Source: Megascapheus bottae (Eukaryota; Chordata; Mammalia; Rodentia; Geomyidae). Taken from it: DNA of 64,000 nt. Where the stretch lies: contig JANJXV010000020.1 of assembly GCA_024803745.1 (NCBI GenBank), forward strand, positions 17,710,777 to 17,774,776, read 5' to 3'. Below are positions 9,884 to 22,577 of this stretch, piece by piece. Position 1 is the first letter of the stretch. Each line of letters opens with the position of its first letter. The notes below the pieces were generated by a model. It was not told the DNA's origin and made no database searches. It saw nothing but the letters and a program-made list of their open reading frames with translations. The position numbers and the translations under genes were made by a program.

Positions 9884-11984
9884 TTAACTGAGTTTCCAAT
9901 AGACAGTAAAATTGTAATTATCTTGTACACATATTGAGATATGCATATGTTGTGAAATGAAAAGCCATTATTTCTAAAATTGGAATAGGGAAAAGAAACA
10001 CTAACAGAAATAATCTATATCTGAAAAGAATAACTGTTACCCTAATAATTTTTAATCGATGGTATTAAAATACAACAAAGGTCCTAAGTATTCAGCCAAA
10101 GTAATCTTTAAATTTTTGCGAAGGTATATGTTCACTTAATTTACACAGTGCTATTTGGACACATAAAAAGCTAATACAGTATTACATTCTGGGTATTTGG
10201 CTTGAAAACCAAATCTCTGACAATGGATAATGACTGGATCTGACATCACTGGGTCCCCATCTCTGCGAAGCAACAAGTGTGGGGAGTCTAGAGGAGCCTA
10301 CCGAAGCTAGTTTCAGGGAAGCCCAATACGAGTCACCCAACATGTGTAGTAGGCAGATAGATTCCCCTGCTGGGCTCATTCCATCCTGTGATCCATTTGA
10401 AATTGTGGTTCTACCAATCAATTTGCAAGGGTTCTTCCTGCCCATCTCCTTTTTTCACTTTGTATGTAGTATGCATTGTGTATGAACCTTCATTTGTTCA
10501 TTTATCTCACAAATGTTTGCTAAGCACCGATGTTTCATGGGTATCTCCTAACCTGTCAGCTGCAGGAACTGAGGTTCTCACTGCCATAGTGAGATGAACA
10601 GGAGCTGATCCAGAATGTTTGACCTCAGCATGGATCTTTTTCTTGTGACTGAGTGACTGGAACAATAAGTTATTACTACAGTGTCCTTCAGTTTGGGTGA
10701 TGAAGTGGATGCAGGCGTAGTTCAAGTGCATATAGGGGAATTAAGATGTCCAAAGTTTTGACTACACAGGGTTTCCTCACTTACAGGAAAGGGGAATTGA
10801 TTTTTTTTTCATTTACTTCCTGATGGTTTAGGAAAAAGTTGCTTGACTTTTTCTCATCTAGAACTTATAAAGAAAATATACATCCTGGTTTGGACAGAAA
10901 AGATATGGCTTACATCTATGTCTAAGTTATTAATAATGCTCCTTTAAATTCTAAAAACCATATGGTCAGTTATTTACAAAGGATTATAGAAAATACCATA
11001 AAATATTAGATAAAGATTATACTGTTTATTTAGAGGGTCACAAAATATGTGACATAAAATACTAATGATATTAACTATCCCTCATCAAATGCATTCGAGT
11101 CTGAAACAGCATTATCAGATATCATTTTATTTCCTTATTGTTAACAGCTTCTGGCAAGGTGTGTGCTTATTGCATTATTGGACATTCCCTTTAACTAGGA
11201 GTGGGCAGAAGGTTAGAAGAGACTAAGAACTTGCCTTGAGAAAATGGTGATTAAAATTAATGTGTGGATAAGGAGAAAATACTGTTTCCATTCAATGGAG
11301 TGTCTCAGCTGTTGGAGAGACATTATCATTTAAAGATGCTGAGCAGATTTTATTTTATATTGAAGAGCATATCCTTCAACAAGTATTATTAGCTTATGGG
11401 AATTTTTTGTCTTTTGAATATGAGGGCTTGTAGATGGAGTTTTGAATATTCATAGGATCCATATAGTAGCCAAAGAATTCATTTGGCTATTGGTTAGGTT
11501 TCAGTGAGTTAAGGAAATAAAATTATATCTTTAGTATCCAGACTGAAAAGTAGTCCTTATATTTAAGGACTGCTTTTTTTTGATAATCAACATCCAAGCT
11601 GCCCATCAACTCTGTCCTGCAGTAATTTAAGTCTATACCCAGAATCCCATTTCTCAAAATAATCTGCACAAATCCTTCTTTGAATCACCATCTACATCAT
11701 TCAACTCATTCTGCAGCAGGAAAAGCCTGGAACTTATTATGTCTCCCAAATAGACACATAACAGAGAGGTTAAGGGTAATCTTCAAGAACAAATCCTCCT
11801 GACTTTTTGAGACAGGAATAATTGTGCAGTAGATACTTGTCTTAATCGATCAATGTTTTCATTTTAATCTCTTAAAATAATATAACATTCACTAACACTG
11901 TAGAAAGAAAGAAATAATAAAACACAGTTTAGGCTATATCTAAGTAGTTGAATACAAAATTTATATTTTGTTTTTTTGTGTGTT
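9884..11984. other. Unique DNA, no gene seen
   Basis: AT-rich, without SINE or young L1 landmarks. Overlapping short frames on opposite strands at 10182-10731 have no recognisable domain. I see nothing annotatable. Confidence 0.5.
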
Positions 11985-12213
11985 TTTTTGTTAGTCATGA
12001 GACTTGAACTCTGGGCCTGGGCACTCTCCCTGAGCTCTTCAGCTCAAGGCTACTGCCCTACCCCTTGAGCCATAACAACACTTCAAGTTTTGGGGTGGTT
12101 ATTTGGAGACAAGTGTCTCAAGGATTTTAGTGCCCAGCCTGTCTTTAAACCATGATCCTCAGATCTCAGCCTTCTGGTAGCTAGGATTTACAGGCATGAG
12201 CCTCCACACCCCT
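11985..12213 (-). mobile_element. B1-Geo type SINE
   Basis: In reverse complement it carries the Geo-like module (seen here as CCCTGAGCTCTTCAGCTCAA and CCCTTGAGCCATAACAAC) and the B1-like module (AACCATGATCCTCAGATCTC, TAGCTAGGATTTACAGGCAT). The leading run of T is its tail. Confidence 0.82.
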
Positions 12214-12549
12214 TTTCAAAGTTTATCTATACTAACTAAAATGGCATATGTCTTTCTGACATTGTAACAATGGCCAGAAGAATGTGGGGAAAATGCAAAA
12301 CAATGAAGTAGAACAGAAATTCCAGAAATAAAGCCATTCAGTTGGGTATGATTTTCATAACTGTGTTTAAACCGTATAGTAAGTGATTTGTATTTTACCT
12401 CAAAATGAATTGATTTTCATGGGAGATTTTGATCCTTAACCCTATCACCACCATTACTGAAGACACCAATTCCTCATCCCAATACCACTTCTACTTGTGA
12501 GTAGGTTCTTCCTTACAGAAACATGTCTTTTAAAAATCTTGACACTAAA

Positions 12550-12775
12550 GCCTAGTGCCAGTGGCTCATACTTATAATCCTAGCTTCTTAGAAGGCTGAG
12601 ATCTGAGAATCAAAGTTCAAAGTGAGCCCAGACAGGAACATCCATGATATGCATTTCCAATTAACCACCAAAAAGCTAGAACTAGTTCAAATGGGTAGAG
12701 CACCAATCTTGATCTAATAAATTAAGGGGAAAGCTCCCAAACCCTGAGTTCAAGTACCAGTATCAGCTAGCATAA
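12550..12775 (+). mobile_element. Diverged B1-Geo type SINE
   Basis: B1-like left half (GGCTCATACTTATAATCCTA, GGCTGAGATCTGAGAATC), the CCAATTAACCACCAAAAAGC linker and a weak right half (CAAATGGGTAGAGCACC). More diverged than most copies in the window. Confidence 0.72.
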
Positions 12776-12831
12776 TTTTTTTTAAGATGTGCTTTTATTG
12801 TGCTATGGGACAAGCTATAAAAATTTGAGTA

Positions 12832-13040
12832 GGGTCAGGAGTTTGGCCTGGTGGTAGAGTGCTTGCCTAGGATGAGCAAAGACTAGGGTTCTATTCTGAG
12901 GAACCACATACATTAAAAAAAAAAAAAAAGCTGGATGTGGTGCTGTGGATCAATTGGTAGAGCTCTAGCCTTGAGAAAACCCCAGGACAGTGCTCAGGCC
13001 CTGAGTTCAAGCCAAAGACTGGCAAATAAATAAATAAATG
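12832..13040 (+). mobile_element. IDL-Geo SINE
   Basis: Complete dimer (GAGTTTGGCCTGGTGGTAGA; right half TCAATTGGTAGAGCTCTAGC) with an AAAT-type tail. Box B is altered (GGTTCTATTCTG), so this copy is probably no longer transcribed. Confidence 0.88.
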
Positions 13041-13069
13041 TTGAATGGTATAATTATTTTAATTTTAAA

Positions 13070-13313
13070 ACACAGGCACAACGGCTCACTCCTGTATCCT
13101 AGCTACTCAGGAGGCTGAGATCTGAGGATCGCTGTTCAAAACCAGCCTGCGCACTGAAGAACCTGAGACTCATCTCCAATTAAATCACTAGAAAAAAAAA
13201 TGGGAAGTGGGGCTGTGGCTTTATGGGTAGGGGTGTAGTCTTGACCTGAAGAGCTCAGGGACAACGCCCAGTCCCAGAGTTCAAGCTCCAGGATGGACAA
13301 AAAAAAAAAAAAG
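13070..13313 (+). mobile_element. B1-Geo type SINE
   Basis: CGGCTCACTCCTGTATCC, then GGAGGCTGAGATCTGAGGAT, the CTCCAATTAAATCACTAG linker and a right half ending GAGTTCAAGCTCCAGG plus poly(A). It lies 30 bp after an IDL-Geo copy in the same orientation. Confidence 0.82.
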
Positions 13314-13481
13314 AAAAGAAACTAACACATATTTCATGTAAATAATTTGCTTATCCGAAAGGTTTACCTTAGATAGTTCTGATTCAATTGTTTTTAACTA
13401 ATTCCTAAATGAAGAGCCCACTGTTTAATATTTTAGAATATAATTTATTTTCATCAGTTTTTGAGGATCTGAAGTATTTCA

Positions 13482-13601
13482 AACTAAGAGAAAAAAATAC
13501 AACTTGGTCAAGTGTCTCACCAACTATTTGATTATTTCCTGAATTAAGAGAAAAAATAAAATTTGGTTAAGTGTCTCACAAAACATCTGATTATGTGAAA
13601 G
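13482..13601. repeat. 60-bp tandem duplication
   Basis: Two adjacent 60-bp units, 13482-13541 and 13542-13601. They share AAGAGAAAAAA, then TTGGT(C/T)AAGTGTCTCAC and a TGATTAT block. Several substitutions separate them, so the duplication is not recent. Confidence 0.85.
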
Positions 13602-14506
13602 GAACAATGAAAACTTACGTGTGTAATTGTGTGAACACATGGGCAACTGATAATCCTTTTATTTAAAAATGAATAGAAAAAAATTTTATGATACTTCCTA
13701 TGCTTCAGGATTGGAAAAATAAAAGTCTCTTAGAAACAGCAAGGCATTAACACAGTGTGGCATGATTTTTCCTAGAACTGCATCCAAGCTGACATTTATG
13801 CTGAGATGTGAAGTTATGCAGATAACGAAGCAATGGAAAAAGCAGTTCCGAGGAAAGCTAGAAAGACACCTAACTGTAGTTAATTACCACTTGCTTCTTG
13901 TCACAAAGCATGCATTAAAATTAATTTCATAAAGTACTAATGGCAAATCTACCTACTATATCCTTATTAAATCAAGAAACAAATGTCTTCAATGTTCATT
14001 TTCCCTCTTTATATTTGTTTTCATTTCAGCCCGAGGAGAGAGATAATAACTGGGAAATTAAGGCATTTGGAAATACACCTGTAGCGGCACTTATAAAATC
14101 TCTGAATAATCTAAATCATCATGCTAATTGCCATAAGCTGAATGATCCTGCTTTGTTCTCATGGTTTTTACTTCTTTGCAGTATTGGGAGATTACCAGGG
14201 GGAAAGTGGAGCCTGTCATAGTGACTTGGAGTATGAACCAAACTACTTTCTCTCAGGGAACCTCACTCCAGTATGCCTTATGGTTCCCATTTCCTGGAAG
14301 TTCTAGGCTTCAAATGTTATCTCTAGAAGTTCCATACAGTAAACTATCTTGGGAAACATTCTATGTAGAATACTCTGATATTAAGTGCAAAATAGGTAAA
14401 GATTCAAAGTGACAGTCTCCCTCCATTATCATCCAGCCCTCCTATGTATTTACTTTGCATTGATATAGTATAAACTGGCAACATTCTTTATTTTATGTAC
14501 CAACAT
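13602..14506. other. Unique DNA, no supported gene
   Basis: Two overlapping frames (13940-14221, 93 codons; 14161-14412, 83 codons) lie here. A pyrimidine-rich run ending in CAG lies at about 14010-14028 and another TTTGCAG near 14180, so splice-acceptor-like motifs exist. Neither frame shows a known domain or a donor I can defend. I leave this as unannotated unique DNA. Confidence 0.4.
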
Positions 14507-14524
14507 TTAACAAGGAAATTTCTT

Positions 14525-15171
14525 TTTTATATATTTTTATTGTAAAAAATAGAAGGGTTACATTATATTCACCAGCTATAAGGTGCATTAACTCCCAAAC
14601 ATTTTTGGTCCTCATATCCCTTCCCCAACCTCCGCCCCTCATCTTGTTTTTCTCCCTCTCTATCCTATTTCAAAAAACCAAATAAACATATATACAGTAT
14701 ATCAGATAGCAAGGTAAAATACTATAACAATATGAGATAACCAGGGACAGCAAAAGAGATAAGAGATAACAGTTCATTAAGGACAACAATCACACATTAT
14801 ATCCTAGAGGTCTTTTCATTTAGCATCATTCTATATGGCATTATGTATCTAGGTTTTGCTCTATTGTAAACTTCTGCTAGGAGAGCCCAAGGTTTCTACT
14901 GATTATGACACATGAGGGAAACCATTGAGCCTATGTTCCTTTGAGTCTGGCTTACTTCATTTAATATGATTTGTTTTCCCAAATCTTTCCATTTCCTTAC
15001 AAATGGGGTGATGTCATTCTTTCTGACAGCAGCATAGAATTCCATTGTGTATAAATACCACATCTTGTTGATCCACTTATCAACTGAGGGGCATCTAGGT
15101 TGGTTCCATAGCTTTACTATGGTAAATAGTGCTGCAATGAGCATCATGGTGCTAGTGGTTTTAATATGTCC
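14525..15171 (-). mobile_element. 5'-truncated L1 with perfect 18-bp TSD
   Basis: On the plus strand it reads from a T-rich start and the 3'-UTR landmark AATAGAAGGGTTACATTATA to late ORF2 (GCTGCAATGAGCATCATGGT). The flanks are TTAACAAGGAAATTTCTT at 14507-14524 and 15172-15189, identical. Frame 14896-15147 (minus) is the ORF2 C-terminus, with the IDEWINKMWYLYTMEFY-type block typical of the L1 end. A dead copy. Confidence 0.92.
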
Positions 15172-15189
15172 TTAACAAGGAAATTTCTT

Positions 15190-16089
15190 GCTGAAAAAAA
15201 AAAAAAGCAGATGTGGTACCATCATTACAAAGAAAAATACTCTGCAGAGTTTCAAATGCAATCCAGACTCTTAAGGTTTTTATTTTAATTTTACATTTTT
15301 ATATTTGCCTCTATCCTTGAGATCCTCCTCCAGAGTCATTAGAGTGTACATTAGGTGTTCGATAAATATTTGCTGACTAACAGATGGGATAATCAACTGC
15401 TGGGTTTTAGTGCCTGCTGCTGATTGCAATATTTCACAAGTTTCACCTGAATATCTTCAGCTCGATTAGGCTGCAATGAAATGACTACATGTTTTGCTCT
15501 GTTCTTTTTAGAGGGAAAGCCATTTGTTCCTATGAAAAATAATGGCTATTTTCAGACCTTTAAAATGGCCTGTTGGGATCCATCCAGCTCCAGCAAGTTG
15601 GATGTGGGGCCCATCTTGGTTTATATGTTGAGCTGCACATTTTATAAAGCACATAAAATTGTCTATGTCCTGTCACCAAGCAAATGTGGGTAAATACAGA
15701 CATAAATATTCATGAGAATCGCCTTTCTCTTTCCCTTAAAACACTCTATTGAAATGGTGATTTGAGTTTTAGGATAATGAGGAATATTAAAGCCTTTATT
15801 CTTGAAAAATTAATAAAATGGCATTTCTCTATATTCATTAGGATGAGTTTATTTCTTTTAAAGCAAATGTCAATGGATGGTGCTTGTACTAAGAAGAGAA
15901 CCTTATCTTTCAGTCGTGGAATAGCTTATTAATCATGAACTGCAATTTCTTTAGTCTCTGTTAATCCTCAATTAAATGCATCTAGAAATACTTTTCTTTG
16001 GCTGATCAGGGGAAACTTTGAAGCTTCCCTTTCTCTTAGGGCAAATATGGAAGTCCTTAAGCACTGTTCCCTTGATTAAATTTTTTTTA
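15190..16089. other. Unique DNA, no gene seen
   Basis: No repeat landmarks. A 70-codon frame at 15481-15693 has no recognisable similarity. Confidence 0.45.
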
Positions 16090-16102
16090 ATCAAGCCATT
16101 TT

Positions 16103-16242
16103 TTCATATATTTTATTGTAATTAATAGAAGGGTTACATTCTATTCACCAGATAGAAGGTACATTACTTCACATACATTGATAACTTTTCTAATGTCTTG
16201 GTCCCCATTTCCCTCACCCCACCCCCACCCCTCATCTTGTTT
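16103..16242 (-). mobile_element. 140-bp L1 3'-end insertion
   Basis: Only the L1 3'-UTR terminus is present (TAATAGAAGGGTTACATTCT to CCCCTCATCTTGTTT). Identical 13-bp repeats ATCAAGCCATTTT flank it at 16090-16102 and 16243-16255. One of the shortest clean L1 insertions here. Confidence 0.92.
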
Positions 16243-16255
16243 ATCAAGCCATTTT

Positions 16256-19200
16256 AAGATCATTTTGCAATGTTCCATTGTCATCATGAGAGCATGCAGT
16301 GTTCTTAGATAAAATTTTGCATTAATGTTTATTTAGGGAAAGAAGATGATCTGGATTCTTTTCAGGTGAAATTAGTATGATAAGGTAAATATGTTTTCAG
16401 ATTACTTCAGAATAGGAATGTTCAGAAGAAGGTGGTATTTTGTGTTTTGTTTTGTTTTGTTGTTTGATTCCATTTTGCTCAAAGTTACTTTTTTTTCTGA
16501 ATGGAATTTTCCCATTCCTGGTAAATGTAGCTGCTTCTTGAGTGAATCCAGCTAAATGAAGAGAGATTAGTTACTGTTACCTTGTGCCTCGCTAATTGTC
16601 TATAAAATCTAGCTTCCCTTTGAACAAAACAGATGCTCAAATGTTTTCAGTTCTACATCTGCTATGAAGTATAATTATAGCATTGATTGTTAAATGTGAT
16701 TGGTTTCCATTGTGCCTTTCTGTGTGTTCAGGGTTCTGTTTCCTAATCACTTTACTAGTTATAGTTGGTCTTTGCCATATCTCATTGAGAATATGATTTA
16801 GTTTCTCAATTCATCACATCCTATTGTTTTTATTATTTGAAAAAAGGTGTCTTTTCCTCAAGAGTATTTAAAGGGAACTTCTAAATTTTATTTTGAGATG
16901 AATTCAGAGGCCTAATTAGAATTAATCTATTAATCTAGTACAAAACATGATACCAATTCCTTTGCATAAAGATGCAAAAGATAACTTTGAGCAAAATTAC
17001 ACTGAGTTCTTAAGCAAGTTTATCTTATAATCCCTTCCCTTTCCTGCCCCACACCCTTCCTTCTCCTAGCTCAAAGTCATTAGGCAACTGGTTTGGCTTC
17101 ACCATCACTATTCAGTCCCTTCCATAACGTGTAACATTGGTACAGGCTCCCAAACAATGGAGAAAAAAAAAATCACAGATGCAACCCTTTAAAACCAGGT
17201 GCCAAGATGAACCTTCTCTCCTATGATTTGGTTATCTTGGGCCATTGTTTTAGTGACAGAAAGCTAATTAACACCACCAAATCTGGTAAAACATGATATA
17301 AATTATTGATAACCAGCCATTATTTTCTCAACTGTCAGACTTATCCCAAATCTTCCTTCCTGGCCTAGATATCATTTCATTCAAGAACTTCAAGATATCA
17401 CATAGCACTTGATTAACTTAATTTGCTGGTAGATTATGGGTGTGTGACCAAATCATAGTAAAACAGATCCAAAGAATAGTCTTCTAGGAAATGTATGAGC
17501 AAGTTATTCTTTCCTAAGGAGATATGTAAAGGAAGGAGAACAACAACAAACACTACCTTTTATGTCAGATGTTTCCAGATGCCTTACCTAAATTGCAACT
17601 GCACTCCTACATAAAAAAAGATTTAACAAACCAAATTTCAAGACAATTCTCTAATGATCAAGAGCTGGAATATGAAAAGACAAAAATCCTTCATTATATT
17701 CTATTATGTTGAAAGCACTGTACCTCTAGAGTTCTTTTTGATAAAATAATGCGTAATTTTTGCTAAGTCATGCAAGTTGTAAATTCTGTTATTTGTAGTC
17801 ACACAAATACAGTGGAAAATTACCACATTAATAATAGGAAATGTTATCACTTTTATGCAGCACAGAGCTACGTTTATACCAAATAATGTATCTTTAAATT
17901 CTATATTACATTGTTTAAACAAAACTGAACTTCTGAAATCAACATCATTTTTTTTCTGTTTTCTTACTATCATATATAAATGAACTTAGACATTATTTCC
18001 TCTTAAATATGGCAATGGTAATTTAGCTGAAATTCTTTGTGGAATTACTTATTTGGAATTTTGTTTTATTTTGTTTAACTTTGGGAGAGAGTTCTTACAA
18101 AGTCAAATACAACTCACAATTTTTAAATTAAGATAGTGTATAATTGTGTAGGCACACTTCAACCATACAGACTCCAGGTTGCCAGTGATAACTAATTTCT
18201 CCAGTGTGGCTCAGTGTTACAGTTCAAACCATTTCAGGTACATAATGATAATAATTTTTAAAAATCCTCTTTCCTTATATTGCTCACAACCTTCAACATA
18301 GTTTCTGGCAAAAAAAAAACAGGGGCAGGTTGGAAATCCTACACAAGTGAATACCAACAAACCAAGTGGCTAATTTATAAGCCTACCATCTAAGCATGAT
18401 CCACAGTAATTAAGTTCCCTATTTTTGTATCAAGAGCACAACAGAATTCTAATCATTCATGGATAATTTGGATAAAGACACTGGCTATGGGAAGAAAGTA
18501 AACAAGCATTCCACTGGCTGATAGCCTAGATAAATTTAATGTGTGAGTGGAGTCACAGAAATGGGATAAGGATTAATGGAGAGAAGGAAACATGAATTTC
18601 ACATTAAAAAGATTAGGGAAATCCCAACCTTTATTATAAAATATCTGTGAGCCTATAAAGATGATTTATAATACTGGAAAAGCTTTCAACATGCTTTGAC
18701 TAATGCTCCTGGGAAACTCAGAAAACATAATCCAATTTACTAGTGGTGTACAAAAGAGATAGACTTTAAAGTAATTGCTATTTTAAACTGTAGCCTTCAC
18801 AGAGCTATTGGCATTTAACCACAACATGAGGATTAGCCCAAATTATTAAGCCGCTACTTAAAAATAGGATATTTTTGTGTCATGTATTCCACAACCCATG
18901 GCATGGAGTCAACTGTGTAAAGGAATTGTTTCAAGCAATGTATATACCTAAACCTAGCTGATTCATCTTATACAGGAAACAGGAAATAAAAGTCAAAAGG
19001 CCATATCACCTCTTAATTAAGCCTTTGAGTCATCCAATTGTTATTCCCTGGGGAAACAGAGCTGTGAACATCACATATAGCTATAGTTTTGAAAACATGT
19101 CTTACCTTTAAGCATTTATTTTGTCAAAACTCCCTAGAAAATTCAGAAGCATTTTGGTTTTGGAATTAATTGTAGTCACAAAGTAGAGCAATATAGGGGA

Positions 19201-20443
19201 TGTATTTACCTGTCTGATGTCTCTGGCAGTCTTATTCATCTCAGCCTGTAGAAGAACAGCTTTCTGGAAGGATTTCTTGCCTTTTTTTTTTAACATCCTG
19301 AATTATGCCTCAGAAAGAAGTGGGATCCAAAATTTGACTTACATTTTCTTTGCTTTCACCTAATCATCAGCCTGCGAATGTTTTTCTTCTTTTGCTACAG
19401 GCTACTCTGATTGTTTATTCCATCCTGTCAGCCAGTTTTACGACTCATGTATTAAAGTAGCATCGAACCAGAGTCAAGCAATTCTGTTCTAGCCCCATTA
19501 TGGTATGATGGACTACTCAGTATTCAACCTGATGCAACTTTAGTAAACAGCTTCTACAGGCCTGACATCTACTATAGCTGAAGGTCGTTTTCATGGCTGA
19601 TTTATCTAGAGGTATTGCTTTATAACCAAAAAACCATCACAACAAATCAACAGATTTTATTCAGCTCAAAAAAAGCTTCAATTTTTTTTATCTCTTATCA
19701 TTCCCTTGACAATGTGCAACAGATGTTAATTTGGTCATTCTTTAAAAAGTCTTATGATACTCCTGATTAAATTTACTATAAGAGCTCAATTGCAAGAATT
19801 AGGTGATTCAAAGTAATGAGTGGACTTTGGGGTAAGACAGTAAGATAAAATAAGTTATATACAAATAACATGTTTAATTATTCAACAAATGTTGAGTACA
19901 CCTAGGCTTCATGCATTTTTCCAAATACTAGAGATTCATTTCTGAGTAAGAAAGAGATCAGATTTGCTTTAAAAGAAATCATGGTGTATTGTAAGGGTGG
20001 TTTGGGGAAGACATCAGAAATGAACTAAAAGAGGCTTAATCTGAAAATTCCTGTACCTGAAGTGGTGAGTTGGGGGGGGTTACTTATTACGTTTATTTAT
20101 ATTTGAGATTGTTCATTAAAATACTTAAAAAGAAAATAACAAATACTGTATAGGTCCAGAAAGAAAACAGATAAAAGAAATATAGTCTTCTCTCCCATGG
20201 TATTAACAATAAAAATGAAAAGATAAATATTATGCAAGAACTTAAAGGTAGTAAGAAAAATACTCATCTTAATATCAGTCATTAGAAAAATGCTAATTTA
20301 AATCAATTAATGTCACTCACTACTCACTTTAATAGCTAACTTAATAGCTGAAAATTTGAAATGTAGGTGAGGTTGTGGAGCAATTATTAACACTCAAGTC
20401 CATTAGGTGGAAATGTGAAAATTCTTTGAAAACATTTTTTTGC
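16256..20443. other. Long stretch without recognisable repeats
   Basis: About 4.2 kb of AT-rich DNA without SINE, young L1 or LTR landmarks, the longest such stretch in the window. Short frames at 17704-17973, 19108-19296 and 20097-20282 (minus) show no family features. It may hold old decayed repeats or conserved non-coding elements; neither can be told from one genome. Confidence 0.5.
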
Positions 20444-20608
20444 TTATTTTTTATTGTGATTAATAGAAGGGTTACACTATATTCACCAGATAGAAGGTGC
20501 ATAACTTCACAAACATTGATAATCTTTCTCATGACATGGTCCCCATTTCCCTCCCACCTTCCCCCCGCTTATCTTGATTTCCTCCCTTCCCTACCCAATT
20601 TCAAATAA
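20444..20608 (-). mobile_element. Short L1 3'-UTR fragment
   Basis: TTAATAGAAGGGTTACACTA through the CCCCATTTCCCTCC block to ATTTCAAATAACTA. It abuts antisense L1 coding sequence that belongs much further upstream in L1. It is therefore either a separate insertion or part of an internally deleted minus-strand L1. No TSD found. Confidence 0.75.
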
Positions 20609-21836
20609 CTAATTAATGATGTGTTGAAAAACCAGCAATCAATTTGTTTGGATCTATTTGTGTTTTAGATCAAGAATTATTTGTTTGATGAACCTCGATG
20701 CTCCAGCATTTGGTGCTTATTTAAAATTATTATATCCTCCCGCAGGAGAGTTTCCTTTATCACGAGGTAATGTCTCTTTATCTCTTCTTACTGATGTTAA
20801 TTTGAAGTCTATTTGATAAGGTATTAGCATTGCTACTCCAGCATGTTTATGGGGATGGTCATTTGTCATATTCATCCTTTCACTTTGAACATGAGCTTAT
20901 TTTTGCCAGCAAGATGTGTCTCTTAAAACCAGCAAATGTATGGATCTTGCTTTTTGATCGAACTATCAACTATCCAATCTATACCTTTTAATTGGACAGT
21001 TAAGTCCATTGATTTTGAGAGTTAGGACTGAGAAGTATCTGGTAACTCCTGACTTATTACCCATCTTCTTGGTGGATGTGCCTCATTTTTTCTTAGTATA
21101 TTTATCTGGTTCTCTGATAAGGGGCCTTTTCTCTGCCACTATCATGTTCTTGTTGATTTTCTATATGTTAGATGTCTTTGTGTATCTTCTGTAGTTCTGG
21201 TTTAGTGGAGATAAAGGGATTCAATTTTTGTTTACTATGGAATGTTGTTTGCCTTTTTATAATTTTCATTGTAAAGATGGTTTACAGATATGTAAGTCAG
21301 GTAATGAGTACATTTCTTTCTGAACAGTGTCACCCCTCACTCATTACTCCTTTAGTCATTTGCCTTTAATGTTTGGTACACATCATGACAAGTTCACTTT
21401 GCTTTTAGGGTCTCAGCTGAGAAATCTGTCGTCATTCTAACTCATTTTCCTTTGTATGTAATCAATTGTTTCTGACAGCTTGAAGCATCCTTTCCTTGTG
21501 AAAATGTGATGTTCTTTTTAAGGACTAAGCCTTTTGGTGTTCTAAAGGTTTTTATATCTGAAGGGCCTAGCTTGTTGAATATTAGGGACGTTCTCTTCTA
21601 GAATTCTGTTAAATATTCTGCTCTTCTCCTTTCTCAGTTTTATCAGTCTTAAATTAGATCTTCTACTTGACTCCAGAAGTTCTTCCACGCTTCTTTCTAT
21701 AGATTTATTCCCCAAGTTAATTGAACTGATTCCAAACTGCTAACAGTACAAGAAGCACAATCAACCCACAAAAATCACCAGCTTTTCTGTATGTCCACGA
21801 TGAGAATATGAGATTGAAATAAGTAAAGCAACCACA

Positions 21837-22302
21837 TTTTGAATTCTATGCTGCCATCAGAAAGGAAATGGAAAGACTTGGAAACAATCATATTAAGTGA
21901 AGTAAGCCAAACCCAAAGAAACATAGGCTCAATGGTTTCCCTCATTTGTCATAATTAGTACAAACCTTGGACTCTCCTAGCCGAGGTTTATAATAGGGAA
22001 AAACCTAGATACATAAAGCCATATAGGATGATGCTAAATGAAAGGACCCCTATGTTATTTATCTCTTTTGTTGTCCCTTTGTTATCTCATTGTTACAGTA
22101 TCTTACCTTATTTACCTGCTATATTGTATATATGTTTATTTGAAATAGAATAGGGAATGGGGAAAACAAGATAAGGGGAGGGGTGGGGAAAGGAAAATGG
22201 GGACAAAAACATGAGAAGGGGTATCAATGCTTGTGAAGTAATGCACCTTCTATCTGGCAAATATAATGTAACCCTTCCAATAATTACAATTTTAAAAAAG
22301 AA
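21837..22302 (+). mobile_element. Short L1 inserted in older L1
   Basis: Begins abruptly at TTTTGAATTCTATGCTGCC of late ORF2 and runs through the 3' UTR (AAACAAGATAAGGGGAGGGG) to AATTACAATTTTAAAAAAG. The older L1 resumes at ATACCTAGGAATTAACC. Confidence 0.72.
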
Positions 22303-22387
22303 AAAAAATACCTAGGAATTAACCAAACTTATAAAAAACCTCTATTGTAAAAACTTTAAAAAATCTGAAAATAGAAATTGAAGTAGA

Positions 22388-22577
22388 GGGCTGGGAGTTT
22401 GGCCTAGTGGTAGAGTGCTTGCCTAGTGTGCACAAAGACCCGGTTCAATTCCTCGGTACCACATACATAGAAAAAACGCTGAGGCTCAAGTGGTAGAGCT
22501 CTAGCCTTGAGAAAGCCCAAGGATAGTGCTCAGGCCCTGAGCTCAAGCCCAGGACTGACAAAAAATGCACCTGGACT
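22388..22577 (+). mobile_element. IDL-Geo SINE inside old L1
   Basis: Complete dimer with a short linker (CATAGAAAAAACGCTGAGGC, lacking the usual CCAGAAGTGGTG). The TSD is a perfect 14-mer, GAAATTGAAGTAGA, at 22374-22387 and 22578-22591. About 11 bp of non-SINE sequence (GCACCTGGACT) lies between the A tail and the second TSD copy. Confidence 0.9.

Noticed and set aside
10182..10731. Overlapping frames on both strands
   Set aside because: Each is under 90 codons, mutually antisense, with no recognisable family.
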